From contig CAJXPL010000012.1 in assembly GCA_913057985.1 (NCBI GenBank), forward strand, positions 1-64,000: a DNA stretch of 64,000 bases. The letters run 5' to 3'. The DNA is from an uncultured Synechococcus sp. (GTDB lineage: Bacteria; Cyanobacteriota; Cyanobacteriia; PCC-6307; Cyanobiaceae). Shown in pieces: positions 42,729 through 51,901 of the stretch. The position numbers and the translations under genes are program-made. Position 1 is the stretch's first letter. Each line of letters starts with the position of its first letter. The notes beneath the pieces are model-generated. The model was not told the origin of the DNA and did not search any database. It saw nothing but the letters and a program-made list of their open reading frames with translations.

Positions 42729-44095
42729 GGCGTGACGCGCTGACGCACCTGAACGACGGCCTCGGCGACCCCAGGGGCTTCCGGCGCCAACAACCTCTGG
42801 ACCGACCCGTTGGCCGAAATCAGCGCCGTGGGGCCCGTATTGCCAACGCTGAGCAGATCCCGTCCTGTCTCGATCGCCCGTAACTGCGCGAGAGCCAGAA
42901 ACTGCTCCTGCAATTGGAGCGGATAGGGGTCGAGATTGGCGATGGCCAGGAGCCAGGTCGCTCCATCGGCAGCGGCGCGGGCCAGAGCCAGACCATCGGC
43001 GATCTCGTAGCAGATCGCAACGGCCGCAGGGGGTTCCACCACCGCCATCGTTCTCGGGGCCGGACCGGGGGACAGTCCCCCCACCGCAGACAGTCCCGCC
43101 GTCAGCCCGGCAGGAAGAGGCGGAATCCATTCCCCGATCGGCACGAGACGGTGCTTGTCAGCCAGAGGAACGGGAAACCAGTCGGGGGGCTCATACAGCA
43201 ACAGAGAACTGCGTTGCTGACCCCGCACCCAACGGAATCCGCCACTGATCAGAGGAACGGCTGGAGCTTCGGCCGGCAGCTGAAAACGCGCCGGAAGCGC
43301 TCCCTCCGGAGCAACCACAGCGGCTGGATTGTTGGGCTCCAGCTGACGCATCGCATCCACCAGAGCCATTGGAAGCGCCTGCTGACGTTCCAGATCGAAT
43401 TTTTCTCGGGTGGGAACGGCGGGTTGCCAAACCCCCAGAACAACGGAGCCGACCGGCGGCGGCGGCACTGACAACAGCCAGCTGCCCAAACCATGGGCCA
43501 GAAGCACACTGGCCAATCCGAGCAGGCCCCAGCGACGCCAGGCAGCGGGTTGCTCGAACAGCGCCAGCAGGCAGCAGCCCCAGCACAACTGCAGCCATGT
43601 CAGCCCTCCGGAACCGAACCAGCGGGCCAATCCCGCCAGGGGACGGTCCCAGGGCAGGGTGGTGCCGCCGACGCCGATCCAGAACAGCGGCGAACCCGAC
43701 AGCACCAGTTCGGCGAGGGCCCAGACCCCAGCCAGCAACACCAGCCGCACTGACCGCGGCCAGTGATGAGGCAGCCGCCGCGCGAGCACAGACCATCCGG
43801 CCAGAAGCAGAGCGGCAAGGCTTCCGCAGGCCAGCCAGAGGGCCAGTGCCACAGGCAGGCTCAGCCAGGCGGGGACGCCCATCCAGGTGAGTGGATGCAG
43901 GGCCAGCAGCCAACGGTGACTGGTCAAAACGGCCAGCAGTCCCCAGCCCGCCGACCAGCGGGGGCGCTCAGCCACGGACCAGAGCAGCGCAAGGGCAGGG
44001 ACCATCAGCAATGGCCCGCCAAGGGATGGAGCCACGCCGGCCAGGACGCCGCCAAGCAGCACCCGCGATCCGGCCTGCAGTTGGTGATTGCCCAT
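42680..44095 (-). CDS. lnt: Apolipoprotein N-acyltransferase
   Basis: Adds the third acyl chain to lipoproteins in the inner membrane. Six or so N-terminal membrane helices, then the nitrilase domain with the Glu of [10 protein letters not shown], Lys of [15 protein letters not shown] and the nucleophile Cys of AICYEIADG. The ATG at 44095 ([11 protein letters not shown]) gives 471 aa; a longer frame reaches 44140. Confidence 0.9.
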   Translation of the reverse strand: MGNHQLQAGSRVLLGGVLAGVAPSLGGPLLMVPALALLWSVAERPRWSAGWGLLAVLTSHRWLLALHPLTWMGVPAWLSLPVALALWLACGSLAALLLAGWSVLARRLPHHWPRSVRLVLLAGVWALAELVLSGSPLFWIGVGGTTLPWDRPLAGLARWFGSGGLTWLQLCWGCCLLALFEQPAAWRRWGLLGLASVLLAHGLGSWLLSVPPPPVGSVVLGVWQPAVPTREKFDLERQQALPMALVDAMRQLEPNNPAAVVAPEGALPARFQLPAEAPAVPLISGGFRWVRGQQRSSLLLYEPPDWFPVPLADKHRLVPIGEWIPPLPAGLTAGLSAVGGLSPGPAPRTMAVVEPPAAVAICYEIADGLALARAAADGATWLLAIANLDPYPLQLQEQFLALAQLRAIETGRDLLSVGNTGPTALISANGSVQRLLAPEAPGVAEAVVQVRQRVTPYSRWISPPPRTVSPS

Positions 44096-44148
44096 GGTCA
44101 GCAGTCCCGGCCGAAGGCATCCTGGATCGGACCCGCCCACCTGTCGCC

Positions 44149-44478
44149 ATGGATGCCGCGAATCCTCTCCAGCAACTGCTGCTCCGCGGCCTGGGCACCA
44201 CCACCCTCGTTGCTGAGCGTCTGCGCGGCGTCACTCAGAACTGGGTGAGCAGTGGCCGGCTGGATCCGAATGAAGCATCGGCTCTGGTGGACGACGTGCT
44301 CAAGGCCCTGCGTGGTGAAACCCCCGAGCTGGAACAGCAGATGGGGCGCAACCTGGAACGCAACCGCGACAACCTGCTCCAGGACTTCGGCGTTCCCAGC
44401 CAGAAGGAAGTGGACGAGCTGCGCGGTCGCATTGATCGCCTCGAGCAACAGCTGCGGCAGATGAACCGGCCTGAATGA
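44149..44478 (+). CDS. Phasin-like coiled-coil protein, 109 aa
   Basis: ATG at 44149. MDAANPLQQLLLRGLGTTTL and a C-terminal coiled coil (VDELRGRIDRLEQQLRQMNR) with VSSGRLDPNEASALVDDVLK in the middle: the layout of PhaI/PhaF-like phasin-family proteins found in cyanobacteria without PHA synthase. Function not known. Divergent from lnt with 53 bases between starts. Confidence 0.72.
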   Translation: MDAANPLQQLLLRGLGTTTLVAERLRGVTQNWVSSGRLDPNEASALVDDVLKALRGETPELEQQMGRNLERNRDNLLQDFGVPSQKEVDELRGRIDRLEQQLRQMNRPE

Positions 44479-44529
44479 ACGCCGGCGCCGCGGACCGGAG
44501 GTCAGAATCAGCGCAACAGAAGCCTTTCC

Positions 44530-45129
44530 GTGCGCGACATCATCATCAGCACAACGGTCTGTGTGGCCTGCCTGCTCCTGGCCCTGGTCAGCCAGATCGT
44601 GGCCCCCTCCACCGTTTCCGCAGCCCCGGTGCAGCCTGCTGCCGTTCGCAGCGAGGCTTCGAAACCCCAGAAGGCGTTGAGCTTCGAACTCGACCCTGAC
44701 GACCCCAACCCGACTCTTTTCGCCATGGCCAACGATTCCGCTCCCGCCGACGCCTCAGCCCTCGGCGGCCCCCTCGATGCCCCCGACACCACCATCACCG
44801 CCAGTGGTCTGAAAATCATTGAGTTGGAGGTGGGCAGCGGCGAAGAGGCCACACCCGGCCAAACGGTGGTGGTGCATTACCGCGGCACCCTGGAAGACGG
44901 ACTCCAGTTCGATGCCAGCTACGACCGGGGCACACCCTTCAGCTTCCCCCTCGGGGCTGGTCGGGTGATCAAGGGTTGGGATGAAGGTGTTGCCGGCATG
45001 AAAGTTGGTGGCAAACGCAAGCTGGTGATCCCTTCCGACCTGGCCTACGGAAGCCGGGGCGCCGGTGGCGTGATTCCCCCCAACGCAACCTTGATCTTCG
45101 AGGTGGAACTGCTCGACGTGAAGAAGTGA
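44530..45129 (+). CDS. FKBP-type peptidyl-prolyl isomerase, exported
   Basis: GTG start. Signal/anchor helix ([20 protein letters not shown]), a linker rich in Ala/Pro, then a full FKBP domain from about residue 85: [60 protein letters not shown] and [17 protein letters not shown]. Thylakoid lumen or periplasm. 199 aa. Confidence 0.93.
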   Translation: MRDIIISTTVCVACLLLALVSQIVAPSTVSAAPVQPAAVRSEASKPQKALSFELDPDDPNPTLFAMANDSAPADASALGGPLDAPDTTITASGLKIIELEVGSGEEATPGQTVVVHYRGTLEDGLQFDASYDRGTPFSFPLGAGRVIKGWDEGVAGMKVGGKRKLVIPSDLAYGSRGAGGVIPPNATLIFEVELLDVKK

Positions 45130-45171
45130 GCGGAAGCTAGGCTCAATCCAAGCCAATTCCGCTCTGAACCG

Positions 45172-45645
45172 ATGCTGCGCTCGGCCCTTTCCGCCCTTGC
45201 ATGTGCCCTCCCTGCCCCCGTGGCAGAAGCCCATTGTGACGGTCCTTGTGGCGTGTACGACCCGGCTTCCGCTCGCGTGGCAGCCGAAGCCGTTCTGTCG
45301 ATGACCAAAAAGCTGAAGGCGATGGAAGCTCCCGCCTCTGGTGACGCTGCTGCCATGGCCGCTTACAACAACACCTTCGGCCGCTACGTGGCCATCAAGG
45401 AAGAGGAAGCACAGAAGACCAAGAAAGAGCTGTTGATCCTCTGGACCGACTACTTCAAGCCCGATCACCTGGCCACCTTCCCCGACCTGCACGACACCTT
45501 CTGGAAAGCAGCCAAACTCTGCAGCGCCTGCAAGGTGAACATCGATCAGGCCAAGGCCGAGGAACTGATGGCCGCCGTTGAGAAAATCCACGGCATGTTC
45601 TGGCAATCCAAGGGCCGTTCCGACGCTTGGGTCACCGCATCCTGA
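45172..45645 (+). CDS. sodN: Nickel superoxide dismutase
   Basis: The Ni-hook HCDGPCGVYDP follows a 20-residue propeptide (MLRSALSALACALPAPVAEA) that must be cleaved for His1/Cys2/Cys6 to bind nickel. The helical body (YNNTFGRYVAIKEEEAQKTK; LLILWTDYFKPDHLATFPDL) is normal; 157 aa. Followed by its protease sodX with a terminator-like hairpin in between. Confidence 0.96.
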   Translation: MLRSALSALACALPAPVAEAHCDGPCGVYDPASARVAAEAVLSMTKKLKAMEAPASGDAAAMAAYNNTFGRYVAIKEEEAQKTKKELLILWTDYFKPDHLATFPDLHDTFWKAAKLCSACKVNIDQAKAEELMAAVEKIHGMFWQSKGRSDAWVTAS

Positions 45646-46028
45646 GCTCGAACAGAACCAATCCCTCCATCGCAGCAGCAGGTCTTCGCGACCTGTTGCT
45701 GCTTTTTTGTGGCCGCCGCCTGCTTCTGCGCATCGAAGGACGATCGATGCAACCCACCCTTGAACCCGGAGATCGGGTTCTGGTCAGGCGGCTGGGCCGG
45801 AAGACCGCACCCTGCCTGGGATCTGTGGTCGTGACCTGGCATCCCCAGCGCAGCAAGCTGCGCCTGATCAAGCGTCTCAGCCGATTGGACAGCAGAGGAC
45901 TTTGGTTGCTGGGCGACAACCCAGGCGAAAGCACCGACAGCCGTCAACTTGGAGCTGTGCCTACCAATCTGTTGATCGGCGAAGTGGTGGGTCGGTTGCC
46001 GCGTGGGAAATCAGAACAGAGCCGGTGA
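45627..46028 (+). CDS. sodX: NiSOD maturation protease SodX (S26 family)
   Basis: Signal-peptidase-like enzyme that removes the SodN propeptide. Catalytic Ser in LRIEGRSMQPTLEPGDRVLV, catalytic Lys in KLRLIKRLSRL, and GDNPGESTDSRQLG (box E). The frame opens with a TTG at 45627, overlapping sodN by 19 bases; the true start may be any alternate codon before LLLLFCGRR. The hairpin/T-run at 45672-45708 lies within its first codons. Confidence 0.88.
   Translation: MGHRILSSNRTNPSIAAAGLRDLLLLFCGRRLLLRIEGRSMQPTLEPGDRVLVRRLGRKTAPCLGSVVVTWHPQRSKLRLIKRLSRLDSRGLWLLGDNPGESTDSRQLGAVPTNLLIGEVVGRLPRGKSEQSR
45672..45708 (+). terminator. Intrinsic terminator/attenuator between sodN and sodX
   Basis: GCAGCAGCAGGTC (45672-45684) pairs with GACCTGTTGCTGC (45690-45702; one G-T pair), loop TTCGC, followed by TTTTTT. 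It comes 27 bases after the sodN stop, inside the sodX 5' coding region, and would set a high sodN to sodX ratio. Confidence 0.85.
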
Positions 46029-46679
46029 GGTCTTCTGCAGCCAGATGGCCCCGGTGATGATCGAGAGAGCACCCGTACCGCCCACCAGAAAAGGCATCAG
46101 CCGGGCACCGCTGCGGAGCGTGAGGAACGACACCACAGACACCACGGCCACCATGGCGCCAATGGAACCAAGCAAGTAAGCCACGAGGTAGCCCAAGGCG
46201 GCGTGGGGCGGCAGGGCCAACGCAGGGATCACTGCAAGCAGATGACTGGCCCCCGCCAGGCCATGCAGCAAGCCCAGGCCGGAGGAGGCGTGGACGTGGC
46301 GACGGTGGTTGCTGGCGCCGCGCACATGCAAGTGAAGATGACGATGCTCTGCGGCACCGTCATGGCGGTGCTGATGGGTGTGCAGTTCCAGCCCGAACGC
46401 CGTGCGCACGGCCAGGGCACCCACCACCAGCAGAGCCACACCCACCAAAAATTCCGCCCAGGACGACATCGCCTCCACATGGGCCAGGTCTTTCAGACCA
46501 ATGGCGATCAACGCCAGAACCACAACCCCGGTGGAGTGACCAGCACCCCAAGCCAGGGCGTGACGAAAGGCGGCCCATGGCTTGTTCAGGGAGAAAGGCG
46601 CCATGGCCACCAGGTGATCAGCACCACCCACCACATGAACGGCCCCGGCTGCAACACCGGTCAAAAGGCTAATCAGCAC
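46011..46679 (-). CDS. Nickel permease-like membrane protein (HupE/UreJ/RcnA type)
   Basis: 222 aa, six membrane helices, with HVVGGADHLVAMAPF and AWGAGHSTGVVVLAL (metal-site His pairs) and a His-rich cytoplasmic loop (HTHQHRHDGAAEHRHLHLHV). Such proteins move Ni2+ or Co2+. It faces sodN-sodX and overlaps the sodX stop, so nickel supply for SodN is the likely role; import versus export cannot be told from sequence. Confidence 0.82.
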   Translation of the reverse strand: MLISLLTGVAAGAVHVVGGADHLVAMAPFSLNKPWAAFRHALAWGAGHSTGVVVLALIAIGLKDLAHVEAMSSWAEFLVGVALLVVGALAVRTAFGLELHTHQHRHDGAAEHRHLHLHVRGASNHRRHVHASSGLGLLHGLAGASHLLAVIPALALPPHAALGYLVAYLLGSIGAMVAVVSVVSFLTLRSGARLMPFLVGGTGALSIITGAIWLQKTSPALF

Positions 46680-46732
46680 AAAGAACCGCCTGAGTGTCGC
46701 AATTCTGCATCAGCAGTGAAATGGCAACGGCC

Positions 46733-47620
46733 TTAACCGGCCTGGATCAACTGCACCAGACCAGCTTCAACATCCTGCTGCCGCATCAAGGCTTCCCCCA
46801 CCAGCACAGCCCCCGCACCGGCGGCTTGCACGCGATCGAGATCGGCCCGGCTGAACAGACCCGATTCACTCACCAGCAGCACCCGCTGTTGCTTCAACCG
46901 GTCGTTGAAGTCGACAAGCAGCCGCTCGGTCGTGGCCAGATCCGTCTCGAAGCTGGTGAGATCGCGGTTGTTGATTCCGATCAAGGGAAAGCCGCCAATG
47001 TTGAGCACCCGGTCCATTTCGGTGGCGTCATGAACCTCCACCAACACGGTGAGACCCAGTGCCGCCGCAGCCTTGTTGAGATAACGAAGATCCTGATCCG
47101 AGAGGATGGCAGCGATCAGCAGCACCGCATCAGCCCCAGCCGCTCTGGCCTGGAACAGCTGGTAAGGGCTCAGCACAAACTCCTTGCAGAGCAGAGGCAG
47201 GTCAACGGCCTGACGCACCTCCACCAAGACATCAAAGCCGCCCTGGAAGAAGGTCTTGTCGGTGAGCACCGAGAGGCAGCTTGCACCACCAGAGGCATAG
47301 GCCTTAGCAATCGCCACCGGGTCGAAATCCTCACGGATCACCCCTTTGCTGGGGCTCGCTTTTTTCACCTCAGCGATCACCGCAGGTTTCGTGGCGGCCG
47401 CCTGCAGCGCCCCCAGGAAATCCTTGGTGGGGGGAAGCTTGGCAATCTGCTGCTTCAGGTTGTCGAGGGGAACCTTGTCGCGGGCGGCATCGATCTCACG
47501 GTCCTTTTCCCAGACAATCTTCTCGAGGATGTGACGCGGTTCCTCGTCGTCGTGGGGCACCGCATATTCGAGATGGGCCACCCGCACCTTGGGGTTGGGG
47601 GGACGACGGCGGATCTCCAT
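46733..47620 (-). CDS. trpC: Indole-3-glycerol-phosphate synthase
   Basis: Tryptophan synthesis. TIM barrel motifs: [111 protein letters not shown] at 47620 ([20 protein letters not shown]) gives 295 aa. Downstream of lpdA in the same orientation. Confidence 0.96.
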   Translation of the reverse strand: MEIRRRPPNPKVRVAHLEYAVPHDDEEPRHILEKIVWEKDREIDAARDKVPLDNLKQQIAKLPPTKDFLGALQAAATKPAVIAEVKKASPSKGVIREDFDPVAIAKAYASGGASCLSVLTDKTFFQGGFDVLVEVRQAVDLPLLCKEFVLSPYQLFQARAAGADAVLLIAAILSDQDLRYLNKAAAALGLTVLVEVHDATEMDRVLNIGGFPLIGINNRDLTSFETDLATTERLLVDFNDRLKQQRVLLVSESGLFSRADLDRVQAAGAGAVLVGEALMRQQDVEAGLVQLIQAG

Positions 47621-47660
47621 GGAAGAGGAAAAAGACTGGAACGAAAAACGTGGGGCGGGA

Positions 47661-49103
47661 TCAGGCGGCCACCTGGGCGGCAGCCTGCTTGTAAGCAACC
47701 TCCACCACCTCGCTGAGGGTGGGGTGGGTGTGCACTTCGGTGGCGAGCTGACGCACGCTCTGGCGCCGGGCAACGGCATTGGCCACCTCCTGGATCAGGT
47801 CGGCGGCGTGAAGCCCATAGATGTGGGCGCCAAGCACTTCACCGCTGGTTTTGTTGAACAGCAGCTTCATCAGGCCATCGCTGTCCAGTTCAGCCAGAGC
47901 TTTGGAATTGGCCTTGAAGTAGCTGCGAACGGAACCGAGCTGGAAGCCATCCTTCTCTGCCAAAGCTTCGGCATCCGCCTCGGTCAGGCCGACCGAGCTG
48001 ATCTCGGGATGGGTGAAGGTGGCCGCCGGAATGCTGCGGTAATCGATCTCGCGCGCATGGCCAAGGATGTTGTCCACCGCAACGGTGCCTTGGGCAGCAG
48101 CCGTGTGGGCCAGCATCAGCTTGCCGGTCACATCGCCCACGGCCCAGAGATGAGGAACAGGCTGGTCGTTGACCAGAACGCGCATGGCATCGTCGATCGG
48201 GACGAACCCACGGTTCGTTTCCACGTTCAGTGACTCCAGGTTGAGACCCTTGCTGCTGGGAACACGCCCTGTGGCCACCAGAACGGCATCCACCTCAAGG
48301 GTCTCCACCAGTTCACGGCTGTTGAAATCAGCCAGTTCGATCTGCACCGGACAGCCCGGGGTGACCTTGCGGGCCAGCAAACCGGAACGCGCATCGATAT
48401 CGCGACCATCAATCAAATGACGCCCAGCGATCTTGGCGATGTCGGGATCAAAGGTGGGCATCACCTTGTCCATGGCCTCGATCATCGTCACCTCGCAACC
48501 GAGGGCGGTGTACACATCAGCGAATTCAAGGCCGATGTAACCGCTGCCGATGATGGCGATCCAGCGGGGCAGCCATTCCAGGTTGATGGCCTCGTCACTG
48601 GTGAACACCGTGCGGCCATCGGTTTCGATGCCTGGCGGAACAAAGGGATCTGATCCGGTGGCGATGATCACGTCCTTGGCGGTCAGCACCCTGTCCACCC
48701 CGCTGGGTTCCCGCAGTCCCACCTTCTGGCTGCCCTCAAGACGGCCGTGCCCACGAAGGATGGTCACCCCGGCCCGTTCGAGGGTTTTGGTGAGGTTGGT
48801 GCGGATGGTCTGAACCAGCTGATTGGCGTGATCAGCGATCTTCTGCCGCTCGAACCGGACGGGAGCAGCGTGAATGCCGAAGCTCGAGAGGTGTTTGTCG
48901 TCTGCCAGTTCCCGCACTTTTCCACTGGCGGCCAGCAGCGCCTTGGAGGGCACGCAGCCCCGGTTCACACAAGTGCCACCCATGTCGCGGGATTCAACGA
49001 TCGCCGTCTTCAAGCCGTGCTCGGCGGCATGTTTGGCAGCATCGAAGCCGCCGTAGCCGGCTCCAATAACAATGACGTCGAAGTCGAAGCTGGCGTCGCT
49101 CAC
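47661..49103 (-). CDS. lpdA: Dihydrolipoyl dehydrogenase
   Basis: E3 flavoprotein of PDH and glycine cleavage. FAD loop [20 protein letters not shown], redox disulfide [19 protein letters not shown] region [20 protein letters not shown], and the His-Glu dyad near [14 protein letters not shown] (Glu) and HTHP (His). 480 aa. Start overlaps the RNA methyltransferase stop by 4 bases. Confidence 0.95.
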   Translation of the reverse strand: MSDASFDFDVIVIGAGYGGFDAAKHAAEHGLKTAIVESRDMGGTCVNRGCVPSKALLAASGKVRELADDKHLSSFGIHAAPVRFERQKIADHANQLVQTIRTNLTKTLERAGVTILRGHGRLEGSQKVGLREPSGVDRVLTAKDVIIATGSDPFVPPGIETDGRTVFTSDEAINLEWLPRWIAIIGSGYIGLEFADVYTALGCEVTMIEAMDKVMPTFDPDIAKIAGRHLIDGRDIDARSGLLARKVTPGCPVQIELADFNSRELVETLEVDAVLVATGRVPSSKGLNLESLNVETNRGFVPIDDAMRVLVNDQPVPHLWAVGDVTGKLMLAHTAAAQGTVAVDNILGHAREIDYRSIPAATFTHPEISSVGLTEADAEALAEKDGFQLGSVRSYFKANSKALAELDSDGLMKLLFNKTSGEVLGAHIYGLHAADLIQEVANAVARRQSVRQLATEVHTHPTLSEVVEVAYKQAAAQVAA

Positions 49104-49930
49104 CCGAACTGCTGCGATGTGGCGGTCATTGTCGCTCTTCGCCGCTCCAGAAGGAGAGGAACAGCGGCAGACGCCACATTCAGGGATTCCACCCGTGCGC
49201 TATGGGGGAGCGTGACGGCATGGGTGCAGCAGGCCTGCAGATCCGGATGCAGACCTGCGCCCTCGGTTCCCAGCACCAGCGCCGTCGGCAGAGTCCAGTC
49301 GAGATCCCAATAGGGAATCGGAGAAGCTTGGGTCGAATCGGGCACCAGGGTGGCCACCACTTGCACACCCAAAGCTGCTAACTGCTTCAGTTCCTGCCGA
49401 AGCTGTGAAATCGCCATCGCTTCGCTGGGTCCAAAGCGTTGATGCGGCAGTTGAAGCAGAGCACCGGCAGAGGCCCGCAACACCTTCGTGCCAAGGGGAT
49501 CAACGCCAGCCCCCATCCAAACCGCGTTGACGTCAGCGGCCAGGGCCGTGCGCAGCAACGTGCCCAGATTCCCTGGATCCTGAATCCGATCCAGAACCAG
49601 GAGGAAGTCCAGCTCTGGTGGGACGGCGGGCAGTCGATCCAGGGGGCTCAGGCAGGCAACGCCATCAGGTGTGACTGTTGTAAGAGCAGCCCGCAACACC
49701 TCATCTGTGACGATCCGCCATCGCGCCTGAGAACAACGTTCAGCCAGGGCCGGATGACCTTGCCACCAGGCTTCAGTCGAGATGATTTCAACGGGTGCGT
49801 TGCCCTGCCTGAGAACTTCCTGCAATAGGTGGGTGCCCTCGAGAAGCAACAGCCCCTCGGCCTCTCGCCCAGCACGGGTCGCCAGGGTTCGCAGCCGTTT
49901 GACCAGGGGATTACGTCGGCTGCTGATCAG
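49100..49930 (-). CDS. SpoU-family RNA 2'-O-methyltransferase
   Basis: SPOUT knot motifs: VLDRIQDPGNLGTLLRTALA, PTALVLGTEGAGLHPDL and AVTLPHSARVESLNVASAAV. The conserved substrate-binding start ISSRRNPLVKRLRTLATRAG is encoded upstream of the first standard start codon (TTG at 49849); in that frame the only codon before ISSRR is CTG at 49928-49930. I therefore extend the gene to 49930 (276 aa) with a probable CTG start. Target (23S rRNA or tRNA) unknown. Upstream of lpdA. Confidence 0.85.
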   Translation of the reverse strand: MISSRRNPLVKRLRTLATRAGREAEGLLLLEGTHLLQEVLRQGNAPVEIISTEAWWQGHPALAERCSQARWRIVTDEVLRAALTTVTPDGVACLSPLDRLPAVPPELDFLLVLDRIQDPGNLGTLLRTALAADVNAVWMGAGVDPLGTKVLRASAGALLQLPHQRFGPSEAMAISQLRQELKQLAALGVQVVATLVPDSTQASPIPYWDLDWTLPTALVLGTEGAGLHPDLQACCTHAVTLPHSARVESLNVASAAVPLLLERRRATMTATSQQFG

Positions 49931-49956
49931 GGGGAAAGAGGAATCCAGAGAACGCC

Positions 49957-50205
49957 TCAGAACGCTGCGTGTTTGCGCACGTTCAGGCCCTTGTGAACGC
50001 TCAGATCTTCTCCGTCGAGCTCGAGGCCATTGATGGCTGCGATTTCCCCTTTAATTCCTTCCGCTGCCAGATTTTCAATCATCTTTTTGATCACCTGATC
50101 CTCGACGGTTGCATGGTCGATGGAATCAGGGGTGAGAAACTCAAGAAACTTCCCGACCTTCGAAGCAACGACTTCCGAGGCGTTGGAAATTTTCAGAACG
50201 ATCAT
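49957..50205 (-). CDS. Small hypothetical protein, 82 aa
   Basis: ATG start. MIVLKISNASEVVASKVGKF and a C-terminal GELDL-like acidic stretch (AINGLELDGEDLSVHKGLNV). Soluble alpha/beta. A hairpin (50210-50229) ends just before the start. Possibly co-transcribed with tRNA-Leu(CAG) upstream. Family unknown but composition is clearly coding. Confidence 0.7.
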   Translation of the reverse strand: MIVLKISNASEVVASKVGKFLEFLTPDSIDHATVEDQVIKKMIENLAAEGIKGEIAAINGLELDGEDLSVHKGLNVRKHAAF

Positions 50206-50209
50206 GGTA

Positions 50210-50229
50210 GTCGGGTGTCGTTACCCGAC
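50210..50229. other. Hairpin between tRNA-Leu(CAG) and an 82-aa gene
   Basis: GTCGGGT (50210-50216) and ACCCGAC (50223-50229), 6-nt loop. It begins 8 bases beyond the tRNA 3' end and ends 5 bases before the ATG on the minus strand. No T-run follows; it may act in tRNA processing or control the start. Confidence 0.45.
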
Positions 50230-50237
50230 AAAGTTAG

Positions 50238-50321
50238 TGCGGATGGGGAGACTTGAACTCCCACGATGTTGCCACCACTAGTACCTGAAACTAGCGCGTC
50301 TACCAATTCCGCCACATCCGC
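50238..50321 (-). tRNA. tRNA-Leu (CAG)
   Basis: 84 nt with a long variable arm: acceptor GCGGATG/CATCCGC, anticodon stem CTAGT/ACTAG, loop TTCAGGT (anticodon CAG), T arm GGGAG-TTCAAGT-CTCCC, discriminator A. CCA not encoded. Confidence 0.96.
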
Positions 50322-50470
50322 TGGCGTGTCGTGTTCGACCGAATGAACATAGAGCATCACCGATCCGTGGCTTCCCCGGCCCCGAAACAAACTGTCCAGT
50401 TTGGACGCCGGCCGTCTAGACGGTCTCAAAGACTGTTGCCAAAATCCGGACATAGGGGATCAGCTCATAA

Positions 50471-51772
50471 ATGATGGTCGTTGCAGAAGCGTCTCAGGAG
50501 AGTCTCAAGCAACGCCTCAATGTCAGCGGCGGACACGCCTTGAAGGGAACGCTTCGCGTCAGCGGCGCGAAAAACTCTGCCCTGGTGCTGATGACAGCCA
50601 GCCTCCTGAGTGAGGAGACCATTGAACTGACCAACATTCCCTCCCTGACAGACATCGATGGCATGAGCGCCATCCTTGAAGCTTTGGGGGTTCAGGTGAG
50701 CCAAGGCGCAGATCGCATTCGCCTCACCGCCGCCGAGCTCAATGGCTCGGCCCCTCCCTACGAGCTGGTCAACAGCCTTCGCGCCAGTTTTTTCAGCATT
50801 GGCCCCCTGCTCGGACGCCTGGGACACGCTCGGGTCCCCCTGCCTGGAGGGTGCCGTATCGGGGCTCGTCCCGTGGTGGAGCACATCCGCGGACTCAAAG
50901 CCCTCGGTGCCGTCGTCAATGTCGAGCACGGGATTGTCACGGCCTCAGTGCCTGGCAGCAAAAAACGCCTGACGGGCGCTCAGATCGTGCTCGACTGCCC
51001 CAGCGTTGGCGCCACCGAAACCATTCTGATGGCAGCGGTTTTGGCCGATGGGGTCTCCACCATCGAAAACGCTGCTCAGGAACCTGAAGTGCAGGACCTG
51101 GCCAACCTGCTCAACAGCATGGGAGCCCAGGTCAGCGGCGCTGGCGGCCCGGTGATCACCGTTCAAGGCGTAGAGCGTCTCCGTGGTTGCAGCAACTACC
51201 CGGTGATCCCGGATCGCATCGAAGCCGGAACATTCCTGATGGCGGCGGCAATCACGCGCTCACCACTGGTGGTGGAGCCCGTCATTCCCGAGCACCTCAG
51301 CGCTGTGATCCAAAAACTTCGTGATTGCGGCTGCTCCATCGAGATCAAGGGGAGGGCCGTGACGATCACCCCTGGCGAGATCACGGCCGTGGACATCACC
51401 ACCCAACCGTTCCCCGGGTTTCCAACCGATCTCCAGGCACCGTTCATGGCCCTGATGTGCACCGCGAAGGGCACCAGTGTGATCAGCGAAAAGATCTACG
51501 AAAACCGTCTGCAGCATGTGGCCGAACTGCAGCGCATGGGGGCATCGATTCGACTCGAGGGCAGCACCGCCATCGTTGAAGGAGTGGCTCAGCTGAGCGC
51601 AGCTCCCGTCACCGGCACCGACCTCCGTGCAGCCGCAGCCATGGTGCTGGCTGGCCTCTCCGCCAAAGGAATCACCGAAGTGGCTGGTCTGAAGCACCTG
51701 GACCGGGGCTACGACGACCTCGAAGCCAAGCTCAGCGCTGCTGGCGCTGAGGTGAAGCGCAACATCCCCTGA
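50471..51772 (+). CDS. murA: UDP-N-acetylglucosamine 1-carboxyvinyltransferase
   Basis: First committed peptidoglycan step. GTLRVSGAKNSALVLMTASL at the start, the active-site loop PLPGGCRIGARPVVEHIRGL (catalytic Cys), DCPSVGATETILMAAVLADG, and VAGLKHLDRGYDDLEAKLSA at the end. 433 aa, complete. Fosfomycin-target Cys is present. Confidence 0.96.
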   Translation: MMVVAEASQESLKQRLNVSGGHALKGTLRVSGAKNSALVLMTASLLSEETIELTNIPSLTDIDGMSAILEALGVQVSQGADRIRLTAAELNGSAPPYELVNSLRASFFSIGPLLGRLGHARVPLPGGCRIGARPVVEHIRGLKALGAVVNVEHGIVTASVPGSKKRLTGAQIVLDCPSVGATETILMAAVLADGVSTIENAAQEPEVQDLANLLNSMGAQVSGAGGPVITVQGVERLRGCSNYPVIPDRIEAGTFLMAAAITRSPLVVEPVIPEHLSAVIQKLRDCGCSIEIKGRAVTITPGEITAVDITTQPFPGFPTDLQAPFMALMCTAKGTSVISEKIYENRLQHVAELQRMGASIRLEGSTAIVEGVAQLSAAPVTGTDLRAAAAMVLAGLSAKGITEVAGLKHLDRGYDDLEAKLSAAGAEVKRNIP

Positions 51773-51805
51773 AGTGGGGCCCTTCGATCAATACAATCCC
51801 TGTGC

Positions 51806-51888
51806 GGGAGCCTGGCGGAATTGGTAGACGCAGCTGACTCAAAATCAGCCGGCCACTGGTCTTGGGGGTTCAAGTCCCCCGGCTCCCA
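51806..51888 (+). tRNA. tRNA-Leu (CAA)
   Basis: 83 nt: acceptor GGGAGCC/GGCTCCC, anticodon stem GCTGA/TCAGC with loop CTCAAAA (anticodon CAA), long variable arm, T arm GGGGG-TTCAAGT-CCCCC, discriminator A. Ends 13 bases before the argD start. Confidence 0.96.
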
Positions 51889-51901
51889 TCCCTCCGCCGT
51901 G

